NCBI GenBank assembly: GCA_910583875.1
Contig: CAJTXT010000002.1
Span: 124,001 to 188,000, forward strand
DNA: 64,000 nucleotides
Direction of reading: 5' to 3'
Source of the DNA: an uncultured Vampirovibrio sp.
Lineage (GTDB): Bacteria > Cyanobacteriota > Vampirovibrionia > Gastranaerophilales > Gastranaerophilaceae
Positions 9,613 through 18,785 of the stretch are shown in pieces; positions within the stretch are counted from its first letter, which is position 1; every line of letters starts with the position of its first letter. A program made the position numbers and the translations under genes. The notes below the pieces were generated by a model that saw only the letters and a program-made list of their open reading frames with translations, was not told where the DNA came from and made no database searches.

Positions 9613-10839
9613 ATGGCTATAAAAGCACCAAAAGGAACAAAAGATATATTGCCTTCTGAAATAGAGAATTGGCACAATATCGAAAAAATAGCTTCTGATG
9701 TATTTACAAAAGCTAATTTTAAAGAAATAAGAACTCCTATTTTTGAAGATACGGATTTATTTGAACGAGGTGTAGGTGACACTACTGATATTGTAAATAA
9801 AGAAATGTATACGTTTATAAAAAGTGACAGAAGTCTGACTTTACGACCTGAAAATACAGCAGGAGTTGTAAGAGCTTATCTTGAACATGGTTTTCATAGA
9901 GAAAGCCCGCCTGTTAAATTATGGTATAAAGGTCCAATGTTTAGATATGAAAGACCACAAGCAGGAAGACAAAGACAATTCCACCAAATTGGTGTTGAAA
10001 TGTTTGGTATTCAAGATGCTTCGGCAGATGCTGAATGCATTATGTTGGCAACTGAATTCTTACATGGATTAGGTTTAAATGATTTAGTTGTTGAGATAAA
10101 TTCTTTAGGCTGTAATGTTTGCCGTCAAGAATACAAAGAACAATTGAAAAAAACAATAGCTCCTTTTTTAGATGGCTTATGTGAGGATTGCCGCAGCAGA
10201 TATGAGAAAAATCCATTAAGAATTTTAGATTGTAAAAATGAAACATGTAATAAATTATTTGAAGAAAATAATTTAAAAGAATCAATTTCAGGTATTAAAT
10301 TGTGTGATGAATGTTCAACACATTATATGCAGCTAAAATCATATTTAGATGCATTAAATATAAAATATGTTGAAAATACCTTCCTTGTTAGAGGTTTGGA
10401 CTATTATACAAAGACTGTATTTGAAATTAAATCAAATAATTTGGGTTCACAAAATGCAGTATGCGGCGGAGGACGTTATGATGGATTAGTAGAAACATTA
10501 GGTGGTCCACATACTCCTGCAGTTGGCTGGGCAATGGGTGTTGAACGATTAAACTCACTTATTCCCCAACTAGAAACTTCTAAAATAGATTATTTTGTAG
10601 TTTCTGATAATAAAGTTGAAGCTGTTAAGCTTGCTGCAAAATTAAGAAAAGAAGGTTTCTCTGTTGAATTTGATTATAATTCAAGAAAATTTGCAAAGCA
10701 GCTTGAAAAAGCTTCTAAAATCGCAAACAAGGCTATTATTCTTGGTGAAGATGAAATTCAAAATAACTATTTAACAGTTAAAAATCTTTCAGATTCAACT
10801 CAATTGAAAATGACATTTGAAGATATTATTAAAGAATAA
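9613..10839 (+). CDS. hisS: Histidyl-tRNA synthetase
   Basis: Class II aminoacyl-tRNA synthetase charging tRNA-His. Motif 2 region (RYERPQAGRQRQFHQ), the histidine-specific GLDYYTKTVFE and the GGGRYDGL motif 3 region are all present, followed by the C-terminal anticodon-binding domain (about 315-408). The 408 residues match the bacterial form. A GAAAGAGA ribosome site precedes the ATG. Its last 11 nt overlap a convergent small gene. Confidence 0.98.
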   Translation: MAIKAPKGTKDILPSEIENWHNIEKIASDVFTKANFKEIRTPIFEDTDLFERGVGDTTDIVNKEMYTFIKSDRSLTLRPENTAGVVRAYLEHGFHRESPPVKLWYKGPMFRYERPQAGRQRQFHQIGVEMFGIQDASADAECIMLATEFLHGLGLNDLVVEINSLGCNVCRQEYKEQLKKTIAPFLDGLCEDCRSRYEKNPLRILDCKNETCNKLFEENNLKESISGIKLCDECSTHYMQLKSYLDALNIKYVENTFLVRGLDYYTKTVFEIKSNNLGSQNAVCGGGRYDGLVETLGGPHTPAVGWAMGVERLNSLIPQLETSKIDYFVVSDNKVEAVKLAAKLRKEGFSVEFDYNSRKFAKQLEKASKIANKAIILGEDEIQNNYLTVKNLSDSTQLKMTFEDIIKE

Positions 10840-11056
10840 AATGTTTTTCTACAGCAGAAAGCTCTTCGTAAACGGCTCCCGCTTCGAAGAGCTCTTCTAT
10901 TGTAATTCCGAAAAGGCTAATAAAATTAATTGTTTTTTCATTAAAATTATTTGTTCTAATATCTGATAATATTTGAGTGACAATGTCTTTTCTTTTTAAA
11001 ACACTGCCTTTTAAATCTGTATTTTTATTAAAAATTCTTTTTTTTGATTTGCCCAT
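10829..11056 (-). CDS. Small conserved-looking hypothetical protein
   Basis: A 75-residue basic-to-acidic protein with no family I recognise. It starts KSKKR and ends in an acidic helix with EELFEAGAVYEEL. No signal or membrane segment is seen. It overlaps the 3' end of hisS by 11 nt, tail to tail. Codon use resembles neighbouring genes and the span is otherwise unoccupied, but there is no good Shine-Dalgarno, so it remains a moderate call. Confidence 0.5.
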   Translation of the reverse strand: MGKSKKRIFNKNTDLKGSVLKRKDIVTQILSDIRTNNFNEKTINFISLFGITIEELFEAGAVYEELSAVEKHFIL

Positions 11057-11239
11057 TTGTTTATTAATTAATTCTATTTATACATTGTATAAAGAACTCT
11101 TTTTCAATACAAGTTTTTGTTATAAAAAGATAAATGTAAATAAATGTAAAAAATATAACAAATAGAGTTTAGAAACAGCAATTTTTGGTTTTACAAGTCT
11201 TTATGATTGTAAGAGAATTTACGTAAAGGAGTATTTTAC

Positions 11240-14128
11240 ATGTTAATAAACCGTATTTCTGTTGGAAATAATTATAATCAATTTAAAAAATTAAATAAGA
11301 AAAATGCACTTGAACAACAACAAAATAATAATAGTTATGCAAGCAATGTATCTTTTAAAGGTGATTCATTAAAGAAAGCTGTATTAATTACACCAGCTTT
11401 ATTATCAACTTTAACAGGATGTGCAGCACCAATGGCACAGGCACCTGCACAAAATGTACAAGATCAAGCTGCAGAATTAGCAGCTAAAATAGATGCATTA
11501 TCTGCTCAATCAGAAAAAATGAATTTGGCAGATATTAATTTGCATTCAATGCCTGTAACAGAATTCTATTTTACTGATTCAGATGGCAAGGTTAATTTGA
11601 TTGCACCAAATAAAGATATCCCTTCAAACGAACAAGGTACTATTATTGTAACTGTAACAGAAAAAGAATCTGAAGCTGTAGATGAGGGTTCAACTCTTGG
11701 TGAAATTATAGAAAAAGTTTATTCAGATGCACTATCTCAATATGAAGGAGAAGAAAGAGCTGCTGTATTTAATAAATTAATTGATGAAACAGTTCAAGCA
11801 AATCCTTCTTTATCAGAATATATAAAATCTGAACTTGGTGAAGAAGCAAAAAGCTATCAAGATATAAGTAATTTAAACTTATATACCGGTAAAACAAGTG
11901 AAGATGAAACATTAGATACAAGATTATTAACTATGCCAACAGCAGTTGTATATCAAGTACAATCTGAAAAACCAGAAAAGGCAGATATGTGTTATTCAAT
12001 GACATCATATTCTCCATCAACTTCTACAGCAAGTGTTATTAAAGATTCTGATAACTTATTAGATGGTGAATATGCTTCCTTCTCTGATTTGATTTATGGA
12101 ACATATGGTGAAGATATTTCAGAAGAAGCTTATAGAGATATTGTATATGGTGTTGTAAATTCTCCTGATAATGCAGCAGAATTTGAATATGTTCTTGATA
12201 ATATGAACTTTAATGACATTGTTAAAGTTGCTAATATTACAGATTTAAATAGAACATTAGATGAAAATACTGATGATATGTTATTAGGACTATCATTACC
12301 AACTGTAACTACATTAAAGACACAATCTCATAATGCTGATATTCAAAATACAGATAAAAATGCAATTATTTACCAAATTTCACCTGCAGCAGTTAATGAA
12401 GGTCAAGATGACAGAGCGATTTTACTTGTAAGTAATCCAAATCAAGATGGAACTATGAATGCTGGTGATGTTTATACATTACAAGATGCTCTTCAATTCT
12501 ATTCATCTCCTGATGGTAACGGAAGATTTGCTGTTGTTGTTGATGGTAAATTAGAATTAAATACTAAAGCTGAATATGCTGAAGAATTTTCAAATAATAT
12601 TATGGCTCAAATTGCTTATGGTAATTTAGATATATTTGCAACAGAATATACAGATAAAAACGGAGTTCATAACTTTGGTGTATTTGATGTAAATCCTGAT
12701 TATGATGTTGAAGGTAAATCTTTAGATGAAATCATTGCAAATTCAACAATTAATTTAGATAGATTAAAAAGTTTTAGTTTCGTAAATCCGGATGGTTCAT
12801 CAAAATTTGAAGATGGTGTTGAATTAAAATTACCTCAGTTTAATTATAGAATTAATGATTGTGCTACATTAAAACCATGTGGTTGTGATTGTGGCTGTGA
12901 CGATAAAATCAACAATGTAACAAATACAGAAACAGTAACCAATACAGAAAATGTAACAAATACAGATACTGTAACAAATACTGAGACAGTGACAAATACA
13001 GAAAATGTAACTAATACAGATACTGTGACAAATACAGAAACAGTCACAAACACAGAAAACGTAACTAATACAAATACAGTAACAAACACAGAGACTGTAA
13101 CAAATACAGAAAACGTAACCAATACAAATACAGTAACAAACACAGAGACTGTAACAAATACAGAAAACGTAACCAATACAAATACAGTAACAAACACAGA
13201 AACTGTAACAAATACTGAAAACGTAACTAATACAAATACTGTGACAAATACAGAAACTGTAACAAATACAGAAAACGTAACTAATACAAATACTGTGACA
13301 AATACAGAAACAGTTACAAATACTGAAAATGTAACTAATACAGTAACAATAACAAATACAGAAAATGTTACTAATACAGAAACAGTTACAAATATTGTAA
13401 ATGTTACAAATACTGAAACTGTAACACAAACTGAAACTGTTACTAAAACTGAAACAGTAACCAATACAGTAACTGTAACAAATACAGCTACAGACCCAGG
13501 CGTAGACGTTGACCCTGGTGATGATATTCCAGTTGTAGATCCTTCTGGTTGTACTGATCCATCTGCTACTGATACTCCGGTAGATGAAAATGATCCAAGT
13601 GTAACAACAACAGAAACTGTAACAACTACAGAAACTGTTACTAATACAGAAACAGTAACAACAACTGAAACAGTTACAACTACAGAGACATCTACTACAA
13701 CAGATTGTCCAAGTCCTTCCGGAACAGATATTCCTGTAGATGAGGAAGATCCAACAGTAACTACTGGTGATCAAACAACAACTACAACAACAGAAACAGT
13801 TACAAATACTGAAAACGTGACAAATACTGAAAATGTAACGAATACAGAGACAGTAACAAACACTGAAACAGTCACAAGTACAGAAACTGTAACTCAAACA
13901 GAAACAGTTACTCAAACAGAAACTGTAACTGATACAACAGTAGATGATGAAGTTGGCTGTACATCTCCATCTGAAGGTGATGAATGGTCTGATGAACAAG
14001 ATCCGGAACCGATTGTTACTGCTCAATTAGATTCTAAACCAGCTTCATTAACCGGAAGATTAACTTCATTCTTTATTAATAAATTACCTAATAAGTCAAA
14101 TTCAGACGGTATTTCATATAAAGCATAA
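11240..14128 (+). CDS. Large Thr/Asn-rich repeat lipoprotein with N-terminal SFKG tag
   Basis: A 962-residue surface-type protein. The first 46 residues are a polar Asn/Gln-rich extension ending in VSFKGDS (residues 37-43). A hydrophobic segment ending in LTGC (Cys61) then looks like a lipoprotein signal peptide. Residues about 62-540 form an acidic domain I cannot assign, ending in a Cys cluster (CGCDCGCD). From about 558 to 755 the chain is almost only TNTETV/TNTENV/TNTNTV hexads, at DNA level a 54-bp tandem repeat of about six near-identical copies. Further such tracts are separated by three related Cys-containing segments (CTDPSATDTPVDENDP and two variants). A strong AAAGGAG site precedes the ATG. 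Probably a cell-surface stalk or adhesin; function unknown. Confidence 0.85.
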   Translation: MLINRISVGNNYNQFKKLNKKNALEQQQNNNSYASNVSFKGDSLKKAVLITPALLSTLTGCAAPMAQAPAQNVQDQAAELAAKIDALSAQSEKMNLADINLHSMPVTEFYFTDSDGKVNLIAPNKDIPSNEQGTIIVTVTEKESEAVDEGSTLGEIIEKVYSDALSQYEGEERAAVFNKLIDETVQANPSLSEYIKSELGEEAKSYQDISNLNLYTGKTSEDETLDTRLLTMPTAVVYQVQSEKPEKADMCYSMTSYSPSTSTASVIKDSDNLLDGEYASFSDLIYGTYGEDISEEAYRDIVYGVVNSPDNAAEFEYVLDNMNFNDIVKVANITDLNRTLDENTDDMLLGLSLPTVTTLKTQSHNADIQNTDKNAIIYQISPAAVNEGQDDRAILLVSNPNQDGTMNAGDVYTLQDALQFYSSPDGNGRFAVVVDGKLELNTKAEYAEEFSNNIMAQIAYGNLDIFATEYTDKNGVHNFGVFDVNPDYDVEGKSLDEIIANSTINLDRLKSFSFVNPDGSSKFEDGVELKLPQFNYRINDCATLKPCGCDCGCDDKINNVTNTETVTNTENVTNTDTVTNTETVTNTENVTNTDTVTNTETVTNTENVTNTNTVTNTETVTNTENVTNTNTVTNTETVTNTENVTNTNTVTNTETVTNTENVTNTNTVTNTETVTNTENVTNTNTVTNTETVTNTENVTNTVTITNTENVTNTETVTNIVNVTNTETVTQTETVTKTETVTNTVTVTNTATDPGVDVDPGDDIPVVDPSGCTDPSATDTPVDENDPSVTTTETVTTTETVTNTETVTTTETVTTTETSTTTDCPSPSGTDIPVDEEDPTVTTGDQTTTTTTETVTNTENVTNTENVTNTETVTNTETVTSTETVTQTETVTQTETVTDTTVDDEVGCTSPSEGDEWSDEQDPEPIVTAQLDSKPASLTGRLTSFFINKLPNKSNSDGISYKA
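12960..13340 (+). repeat. 54-bp tandem repeats inside the repeat lipoprotein gene
   Basis: About six units of a 54-bp repeat encode three hexads each (TNTNTV, TNTETV, TNTENV). Several copies are almost identical at DNA level while flanking ones have drifted, so copy number probably varies between strains by slippage or recombination. The array is in frame and adds 18 residues per unit. Confidence 0.9.
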
Positions 14129-14150
14129 TTAAATAATCTGAATAAGATAA

Positions 14151-14189
14151 AAAGAAACGGTTTTAAAGGTTTTAAACCGTTTCTTTTTT
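14151..14189 (+). terminator. Rho-independent terminator of the repeat lipoprotein gene
   Basis: A perfect stem on AAAGAAACGGTTTTAAA followed by a T6 run begins about 23 nt after the stop codon. Confidence 0.9.
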
Positions 14190-14204
14190 ATTAGAAAATA
14201 TTAT

Positions 14205-14243
14205 AAAAAAACTTAAATAATTTAATTTATTATTTAAGTTTTT
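14205..14243 (-). terminator. Rho-independent terminator of the putative peptidase gene
   Basis: An A/T stem based on AAAACTTAAATAAT directly overlaps the stop codon of the - strand gene and runs into a T-run on that strand. Confidence 0.7.
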
Positions 14244-15598
14244 TAATTTTCTTTTTCATTTTGCAGCATTTCTTTGAATTGTTGAAGAATATCACGCCAA
14301 CGATCAACTACAACATCATTTTCGCCTAATGCTTCTTTTGAAATTCCGGCATGATGAATAAGCGGAAGTAAATCTTTTTCTGCAATTTTAATTGCACTAT
14401 CGATGTTATCATCGGTATCGTTGCAAATAAATACTCCATTTCCGTTTGCATCGGTTTCATAGCCTACAATAGTAATTTCATGACCACCATCGACTTGTTT
14501 ATTTTCATCAAGATGAGTATATCCAATAATTACATTTTCTCCAAGTTCTAATGATTTTAGAATATGTTGTTTTGTTTCAACCGGATCACAATTGTAACCA
14601 ACCAATTTGCCGGTTTCATCTAAATTTTGATAAACAATAGAAATTTTAGGTTTTTCAAAAACAATTTCTTCAACAAAGTTTTTCTCAAAATCTGTTAAAC
14701 CTGTTTTATCATTGTTAAATTTTCCGCCTCTTTCATCTGTTAATGCATCATAAGAAGCTTGAGACCCTAAATTTAATAAAGCAGATTGAATTAAAACATC
14801 AATACAAGAACGTTCATTTGGATCTTTATATGAAGTTTGAACTCTGGAACGAACAATTGCATTTCTATCGGGCTGCAATTTAATTGTGAGATTATCCCAA
14901 TCTTTAATTGTTGAATTTGTATTGAATTCTCTAAGCTTCCATAGTGCTTCTGCTGTTCCGTCTGCAATACCAGATAATTTAATATTTTTTTCTACACTAT
15001 ATGTAGAACCGCTTAAACATTGAGCAAATCTTGCAAATTCAGCCGGTTTTTTATCAGCTAAATTAAATTCCATACTTGTTACAACGCAAGATGAAGATGC
15101 AACATTATATGCTTGCTGCGGAAATTCAGTTCCTGTTTCTTTGGAAATTTCCTGTGCAATATTTTCAGGAATATCACCAAATTTCTGTGTAATAGAATAT
15201 GGATTATCAAGTGCTTTTAATACTTCTGACAATATCAGTCCGTCGTTAAGCCCTATAATACGCGGTTCTGTTGCTATTTTGTACAAATTATCAAGAACGG
15301 TTGAGCCGTCATTAGCGCTGTTATCAGCTAAAATTCCATTTTTTTCTAAACGAGATAATATTTCTTGAGAAGGTTTATCTAGTTTTGCTTTTATAGTGTT
15401 TATTTGTTGTTTTGTACTTATTTGTTGAGGCTTCAAAGCTGAAAAAGAAGGATGATATGCTTTTAGGTTTTCGCTATTAAAAGATTTTAAATCAGAAGGT
15501 ACGCTTACAACAGACTGTTGAGTACCATTAATATTTTGTTTTGATACTCTATTATTAATTATTGGAATTGTTGTATTTAATTTAGAAATATTTAGCAT
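14243..15598 (-). CDS. Putative papain-fold (C39-like) cysteine peptidase
   Basis: A 451-residue protein whose C-terminal half has the order of a papain-like peptidase: a possible nucleophile in NVASSSCVVTSMEF (Cys near residue 171), the catalytic His in GGHEITIVGYE (near 380) and an Asn/Asp in FICNDTDDN. The spacing and the GGHEI-V-GY signature resemble C39-like domains. The first 60 residues are polar, with PSFSAL at 50-55, similar in position to the SFKG tags of other proteins here, and no classical signal peptide. It lies 82 nt downstream of a radical SAM gene on the same strand. Peptidase activity is inferred from motif order only. Confidence 0.6.
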   Translation of the reverse strand: MLNISKLNTTIPIINNRVSKQNINGTQQSVVSVPSDLKSFNSENLKAYHPSFSALKPQQISTKQQINTIKAKLDKPSQEILSRLEKNGILADNSANDGSTVLDNLYKIATEPRIIGLNDGLILSEVLKALDNPYSITQKFGDIPENIAQEISKETGTEFPQQAYNVASSSCVVTSMEFNLADKKPAEFARFAQCLSGSTYSVEKNIKLSGIADGTAEALWKLREFNTNSTIKDWDNLTIKLQPDRNAIVRSRVQTSYKDPNERSCIDVLIQSALLNLGSQASYDALTDERGGKFNNDKTGLTDFEKNFVEEIVFEKPKISIVYQNLDETGKLVGYNCDPVETKQHILKSLELGENVIIGYTHLDENKQVDGGHEITIVGYETDANGNGVFICNDTDDNIDSAIKIAEKDLLPLIHHAGISKEALGENDVVVDRWRDILQQFKEMLQNEKEN

Positions 15599-15680
15599 AG
15601 CAATACTTCAACCTTCTATAAGTATAAAAAAAAGATTTATAAAAAAATTGCTATCAAACTTATAAAGTTATGTAAAAATA

Positions 15681-16646
15681 TTAAAGTTGGTTTTTTCCTT
15701 CTTTAAGACCTCTAGCTCTATCATATAATTCAATTTTCATATTATAAGAATGAGCTTTGTCTATTACATAGTTTACCAAATCTAAATAATAAGAAGAAAT
15801 TGTAGAACGATTAAGTTTATACCAAACATCTTCAATATCAAGAGCAAGCCATTTTCCGCCTATTGCACGAACAGAATCAATCCAAGCATCTATTTCTTTT
15901 CTGTTATCATTAACATTAGGAATAATAATATATTTTGATGTCATTAATCCATATTCATAATGATTTGCTTCTGCATATTTTTTCATATTTTCAATAACTT
16001 TTTTATATGCATTAACACCTTTTATTTTTTTATATGTTTTTTCACAGCCTGAATCTATAGAAATAACAACATTAAGGACACCTTGTTTTATTGCCTGTTC
16101 TATTGCAGGAGAAAATTTTATACCTGAGGAATGAATTCTCATATTCCTAAAACCGCTGACTGTAAGAAGTTTAATTAATTCTTCAAACTCCGGCGCAATT
16201 GTAGGTTCTCCGCCGCCAAAAGAAACCTCTCCACCCGGTCTTAAAATATTTTTCTCAATCATTTCCTTAATAACGGGTACAGAATTATAAGGTTTTATTT
16301 TATCAAACATTTTTTTGTTTTGTACTTCATAACAATAAGTACATTTGCTGTTACATTGAACCCAGTAATTGAATTGAAGGAAGTTTATATAATCTTCCTC
16401 ATCCCATTCTTTTTCTTCAAGAAAAACACATCCGACACAATTTGGCATTAAATTACCGTTTCTGTGTTCTTGTCTGTATTTTCGTTTTAATTCAAAAAGT
16501 TTATCCCAATCTATGGGTTCGCCGGCATATTCATTTTTGAGCGTAATTTTACCGCCGCCGCTATGACAAGTAAAACAACAAGTTTCAAGTCTTGTGTGTT
16601 CAAAATCCATCCCATGTTCAATATATCTGCAGCTTAAATATTTCAC
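15681..16646 (-). CDS. Radical SAM protein with N-terminal SPASM-like Cys domain (paralogue 1)
   Basis: A 321-residue radical SAM enzyme. The cluster-binding CNSKCTYC is at residues 98-105 and the SAM-binding GGGEP at 144-148. Ahead of the barrel are about 95 residues with a fixed Cys pattern (Cys6, Cys23-Cys24, Cys27, Cys70-x2-Cys73) around EHGM, a GGG turn and IDWD. This resembles a SPASM auxiliary-cluster domain placed at the N-terminus rather than its usual C-terminal position. The start is GTG after GATGGGA. It is transcribed away from paralogues 2-4 across a 145-bp gap and toward the putative peptidase gene. Substrate unknown. Confidence 0.85.
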   Translation of the reverse strand: MKYLSCRYIEHGMDFEHTRLETCCFTCHSGGGKITLKNEYAGEPIDWDKLFELKRKYRQEHRNGNLMPNCVGCVFLEEKEWDEEDYINFLQFNYWVQCNSKCTYCYEVQNKKMFDKIKPYNSVPVIKEMIEKNILRPGGEVSFGGGEPTIAPEFEELIKLLTVSGFRNMRIHSSGIKFSPAIEQAIKQGVLNVVISIDSGCEKTYKKIKGVNAYKKVIENMKKYAEANHYEYGLMTSKYIIIPNVNDNRKEIDAWIDSVRAIGGKWLALDIEDVWYKLNRSTISSYYLDLVNYVIDKAHSYNMKIELYDRARGLKEGKNQL

Positions 16647-16791
16647 TAAAAAATCCCATCTCTATTCTTTATTTATAAAGGTAACATCTATAAATATAAT
16701 AGTCAAGAATTCAACTAAATAACTTCCTTGTTTTTAGTTTTTATTGAAGGTATAATGTCCTCAAGAATAATTATTGGAGTAGGATATAGTT

Positions 16792-17772
16792 TTGAATTAT
16801 ACAAGTTGCATACATTTAGAGCATGGGATAACTTTTTTCTCTAATTCGGTTCAAATTTGTTGTATTAGTTCTCATCCCGGTGGCGGGAGTATTATAGAAT
16901 ATAATGATTATCATGGAGAACTAATTGATTGGGATGAGTTTTTCAGAAAAAGAAATGAATTAAGGGATAGTGCTAAAAATGGCGTAACACCTGCAAAATG
17001 TGACGGATGTTATTATTTAAAAGAACAAGAATGGCCAGACGGTAATTATATTGATGAAGTTTTAATTGGTCATTTTACACATTGTAACTGCAATTGTATT
17101 TATTGTTATACAGAAAAAGATAAACAATTTTTTAATGCTAATAAAACATATAATATTTATCCTGTAATTAAAGATATGATTGATAAAGGTGTACTATCTA
17201 AAAAAGCTACTATTACATTTGGCGGCGGTGAGCCTACTATTTTACATGAGTTTGAAGAACTTGTATATTTATTATTGGATTATGATGTTTATAATATCAG
17301 AATTCATTCAGACGGAATTAAATATTCTCCGGCTATTGAAAAAGGTTTGAAACTAGGCAAGATTACTTTAATTACATCTGTTGATTCAAGTTCTAAAAAA
17401 GTTTATGAAGAAATTAAACAAGTACCTTGTTTTGATAGAGTTTGGGAAAACTTGGAAAAATATGCAAAAACTCAAAATGGCTTAATTCGTACAAAATATG
17501 TATTAATCCCAGGAGTTAATGATAGTTTAACAGAAGTAAAAAATTGGCTTCAAAAAACATACAAAGCAGGTATTCGCCATATTGCTTTTGATATTGAGGA
17601 CAATTGGTTCAAATCAAGAAGAGAAAATATACCTCAATATATATATGTTATTTTTGATTTTGTATCTGAATGCTATAAACAGTATAAAATTGAAAGCTGT
17701 GAATTATATGAAAGAGCTTATAATTTAAAAGTTGACAGAGAAAACAGATTAGCCCTTGAAAATGAGAATTAG
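16792..17772 (+). CDS. Radical SAM protein with N-terminal SPASM-like Cys domain (paralogue 2)
   Basis: A 326-residue paralogue of the preceding protein with the same layout and identical Cys positions: Cys6, Cys23-Cys24, Cys70-x2-Cys73, then CNCNCIYC at 98-105 and the GGGEP motif in TFGGGEPTIL. The start is TTG at 16792, supported by an AGG site 8 nt upstream. It leads a three-gene + strand operon with gaps of 18 and 11 nt. The C-terminal half follows the other copies (IPGVNDSLTE, then a DIEDNWF segment). The repeated DIExxW block suggests a shared substrate or partner. Confidence 0.85.
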   Translation: MNYTSCIHLEHGITFFSNSVQICCISSHPGGGSIIEYNDYHGELIDWDEFFRKRNELRDSAKNGVTPAKCDGCYYLKEQEWPDGNYIDEVLIGHFTHCNCNCIYCYTEKDKQFFNANKTYNIYPVIKDMIDKGVLSKKATITFGGGEPTILHEFEELVYLLLDYDVYNIRIHSDGIKYSPAIEKGLKLGKITLITSVDSSSKKVYEEIKQVPCFDRVWENLEKYAKTQNGLIRTKYVLIPGVNDSLTEVKNWLQKTYKAGIRHIAFDIEDNWFKSRRENIPQYIYVIFDFVSECYKQYKIESCELYERAYNLKVDRENRLALENEN

Positions 17773-17790
17773 AACATAGGAGGTTTTCTC

Positions 17791-18774
17791 TTGGTTTTTA
17801 ATTTTTTAAATTTTAAAAGAAAAAAAATTTGTAAAAAATGCAAATATCTTTCAGATTCTTTGCTTTTTGATTGCCATAATTCAATCAAATTATGTCCTAT
17901 TTCAAGTGTTGGATTGATAGAAAAAGATTTTAATGGTATTTGGCTTGATGTTGATAAAATTCTTTCTGTAAAAAAAGATACATTAGAAAAATTTAATAAC
18001 AATATTTTAGATGAATGTTTAAATTGTGAATATATTGAAGAAGAAAATGAGTCTGCTAATAATACATTTAAATATTTATATTTATCTAATTGGAAAAATT
18101 GTTATGTAAATTGTAATTACTGTAATTATCCTAAAGAGGAAGATTTAATAAAAGCAAATCATTATGATATTTCCCCTTCTATTACACAACTTTTTGATAA
18201 AAAGTTAATAGATATAAATACAAAAGTTATTTTTGAATGCGGTGATGCCACAATTCATCCTGAATTTGATAAAATTTTATATCATTTTATTCATTTAGAA
18301 ATGAAAAATATAGAAATTAATACTCCTGCTTTAAGATATTGCGAATCTATATCAGAGGCTATTGCCGCTAATATTGCAACGGTTATAATTCCATTTGACA
18401 GCGGTTGTCCTTATATTTACGAAAGAATAAAGGGAATAAATAAGTATGACATTGCAGTAGCAAATATAAAAAGATATCTTTCGTTTGAAGAACCTTCTCA
18501 AAAAAGGGTAGTTCTAAAATACACTATTGTAAACGGGATAAATGATAATCAAAAAGAGATTTTAGACTGGTTTATGTTTGCAAGAGGTTTGAACATAAAA
18601 AAATTAGCTATTGATATTGATATAAATTTTTATAACCAAGTCAAAAATTCATTGCCTCAATATTTAGAAGAATTAATCGTTTTCGCCAAAAATTTATCTG
18701 ATTATAATAATATTGAAATGGTATTTTCTCCCAGAATTGATATAATATATAAGTCTATGCAAAAAGAGAAATAA
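17791..18774 (+). CDS. Divergent radical SAM paralogue lacking the GGEP motif (paralogue 3)
   Basis: A 327-residue member of the same family. The cluster site is kept (CYVNCNYC, 104-111) and the N-terminal Cys pairs are partly kept (Cys14, Cys17, Cys28, Cys35, Cys76-x2-Cys79). The EHG signature is missing and the SAM-amine-binding GGGEPT is replaced by ECGDAT. The frame is intact and the start is TTG 7 nt after a near-perfect ATAGGAGG, so it is well translated rather than decayed. It may be a partner subunit or a changed enzyme. It lies between two canonical copies in one operon. Confidence 0.8.
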   Translation: MVFNFLNFKRKKICKKCKYLSDSLLFDCHNSIKLCPISSVGLIEKDFNGIWLDVDKILSVKKDTLEKFNNNILDECLNCEYIEEENESANNTFKYLYLSNWKNCYVNCNYCNYPKEEDLIKANHYDISPSITQLFDKKLIDINTKVIFECGDATIHPEFDKILYHFIHLEMKNIEINTPALRYCESISEAIAANIATVIIPFDSGCPYIYERIKGINKYDIAVANIKRYLSFEEPSQKRVVLKYTIVNGINDNQKEILDWFMFARGLNIKKLAIDIDINFYNQVKNSLPQYLEELIVFAKNLSDYNNIEMVFSPRIDIIYKSMQKEK

Positions 18775-18785
18775 TTGGTGTATTA

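Noticed and set aside
10855..10895. Inverted repeat AGCTCTTCG/CGAAGAGCT as the hisS terminator
   Set aside because: It lies within the opposing small gene, has a long loop and lacks a clean T-run; it may simply reflect the repeated EEL residues of that protein.
12960..13340. Regular repeats considered as a CRISPR-like array
   Set aside because: The 54-bp units are contiguous, in frame and coding, with no unique spacers and no cas genes.
12844..14026. Two long open frames on the - strand opposite the repeat lipoprotein (206 and 385 codons)
   Set aside because: They are mirror frames of the Thr/Asn hexad repeats and give low-complexity Val/Phe- or Cys/Ile-rich chains without ribosome sites.
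17791..18774. Radical SAM paralogue 3 as a pseudogene
   Set aside because: The frame is intact, the RBS is near perfect and the cluster Cys are kept, so it is reported as a divergent gene.
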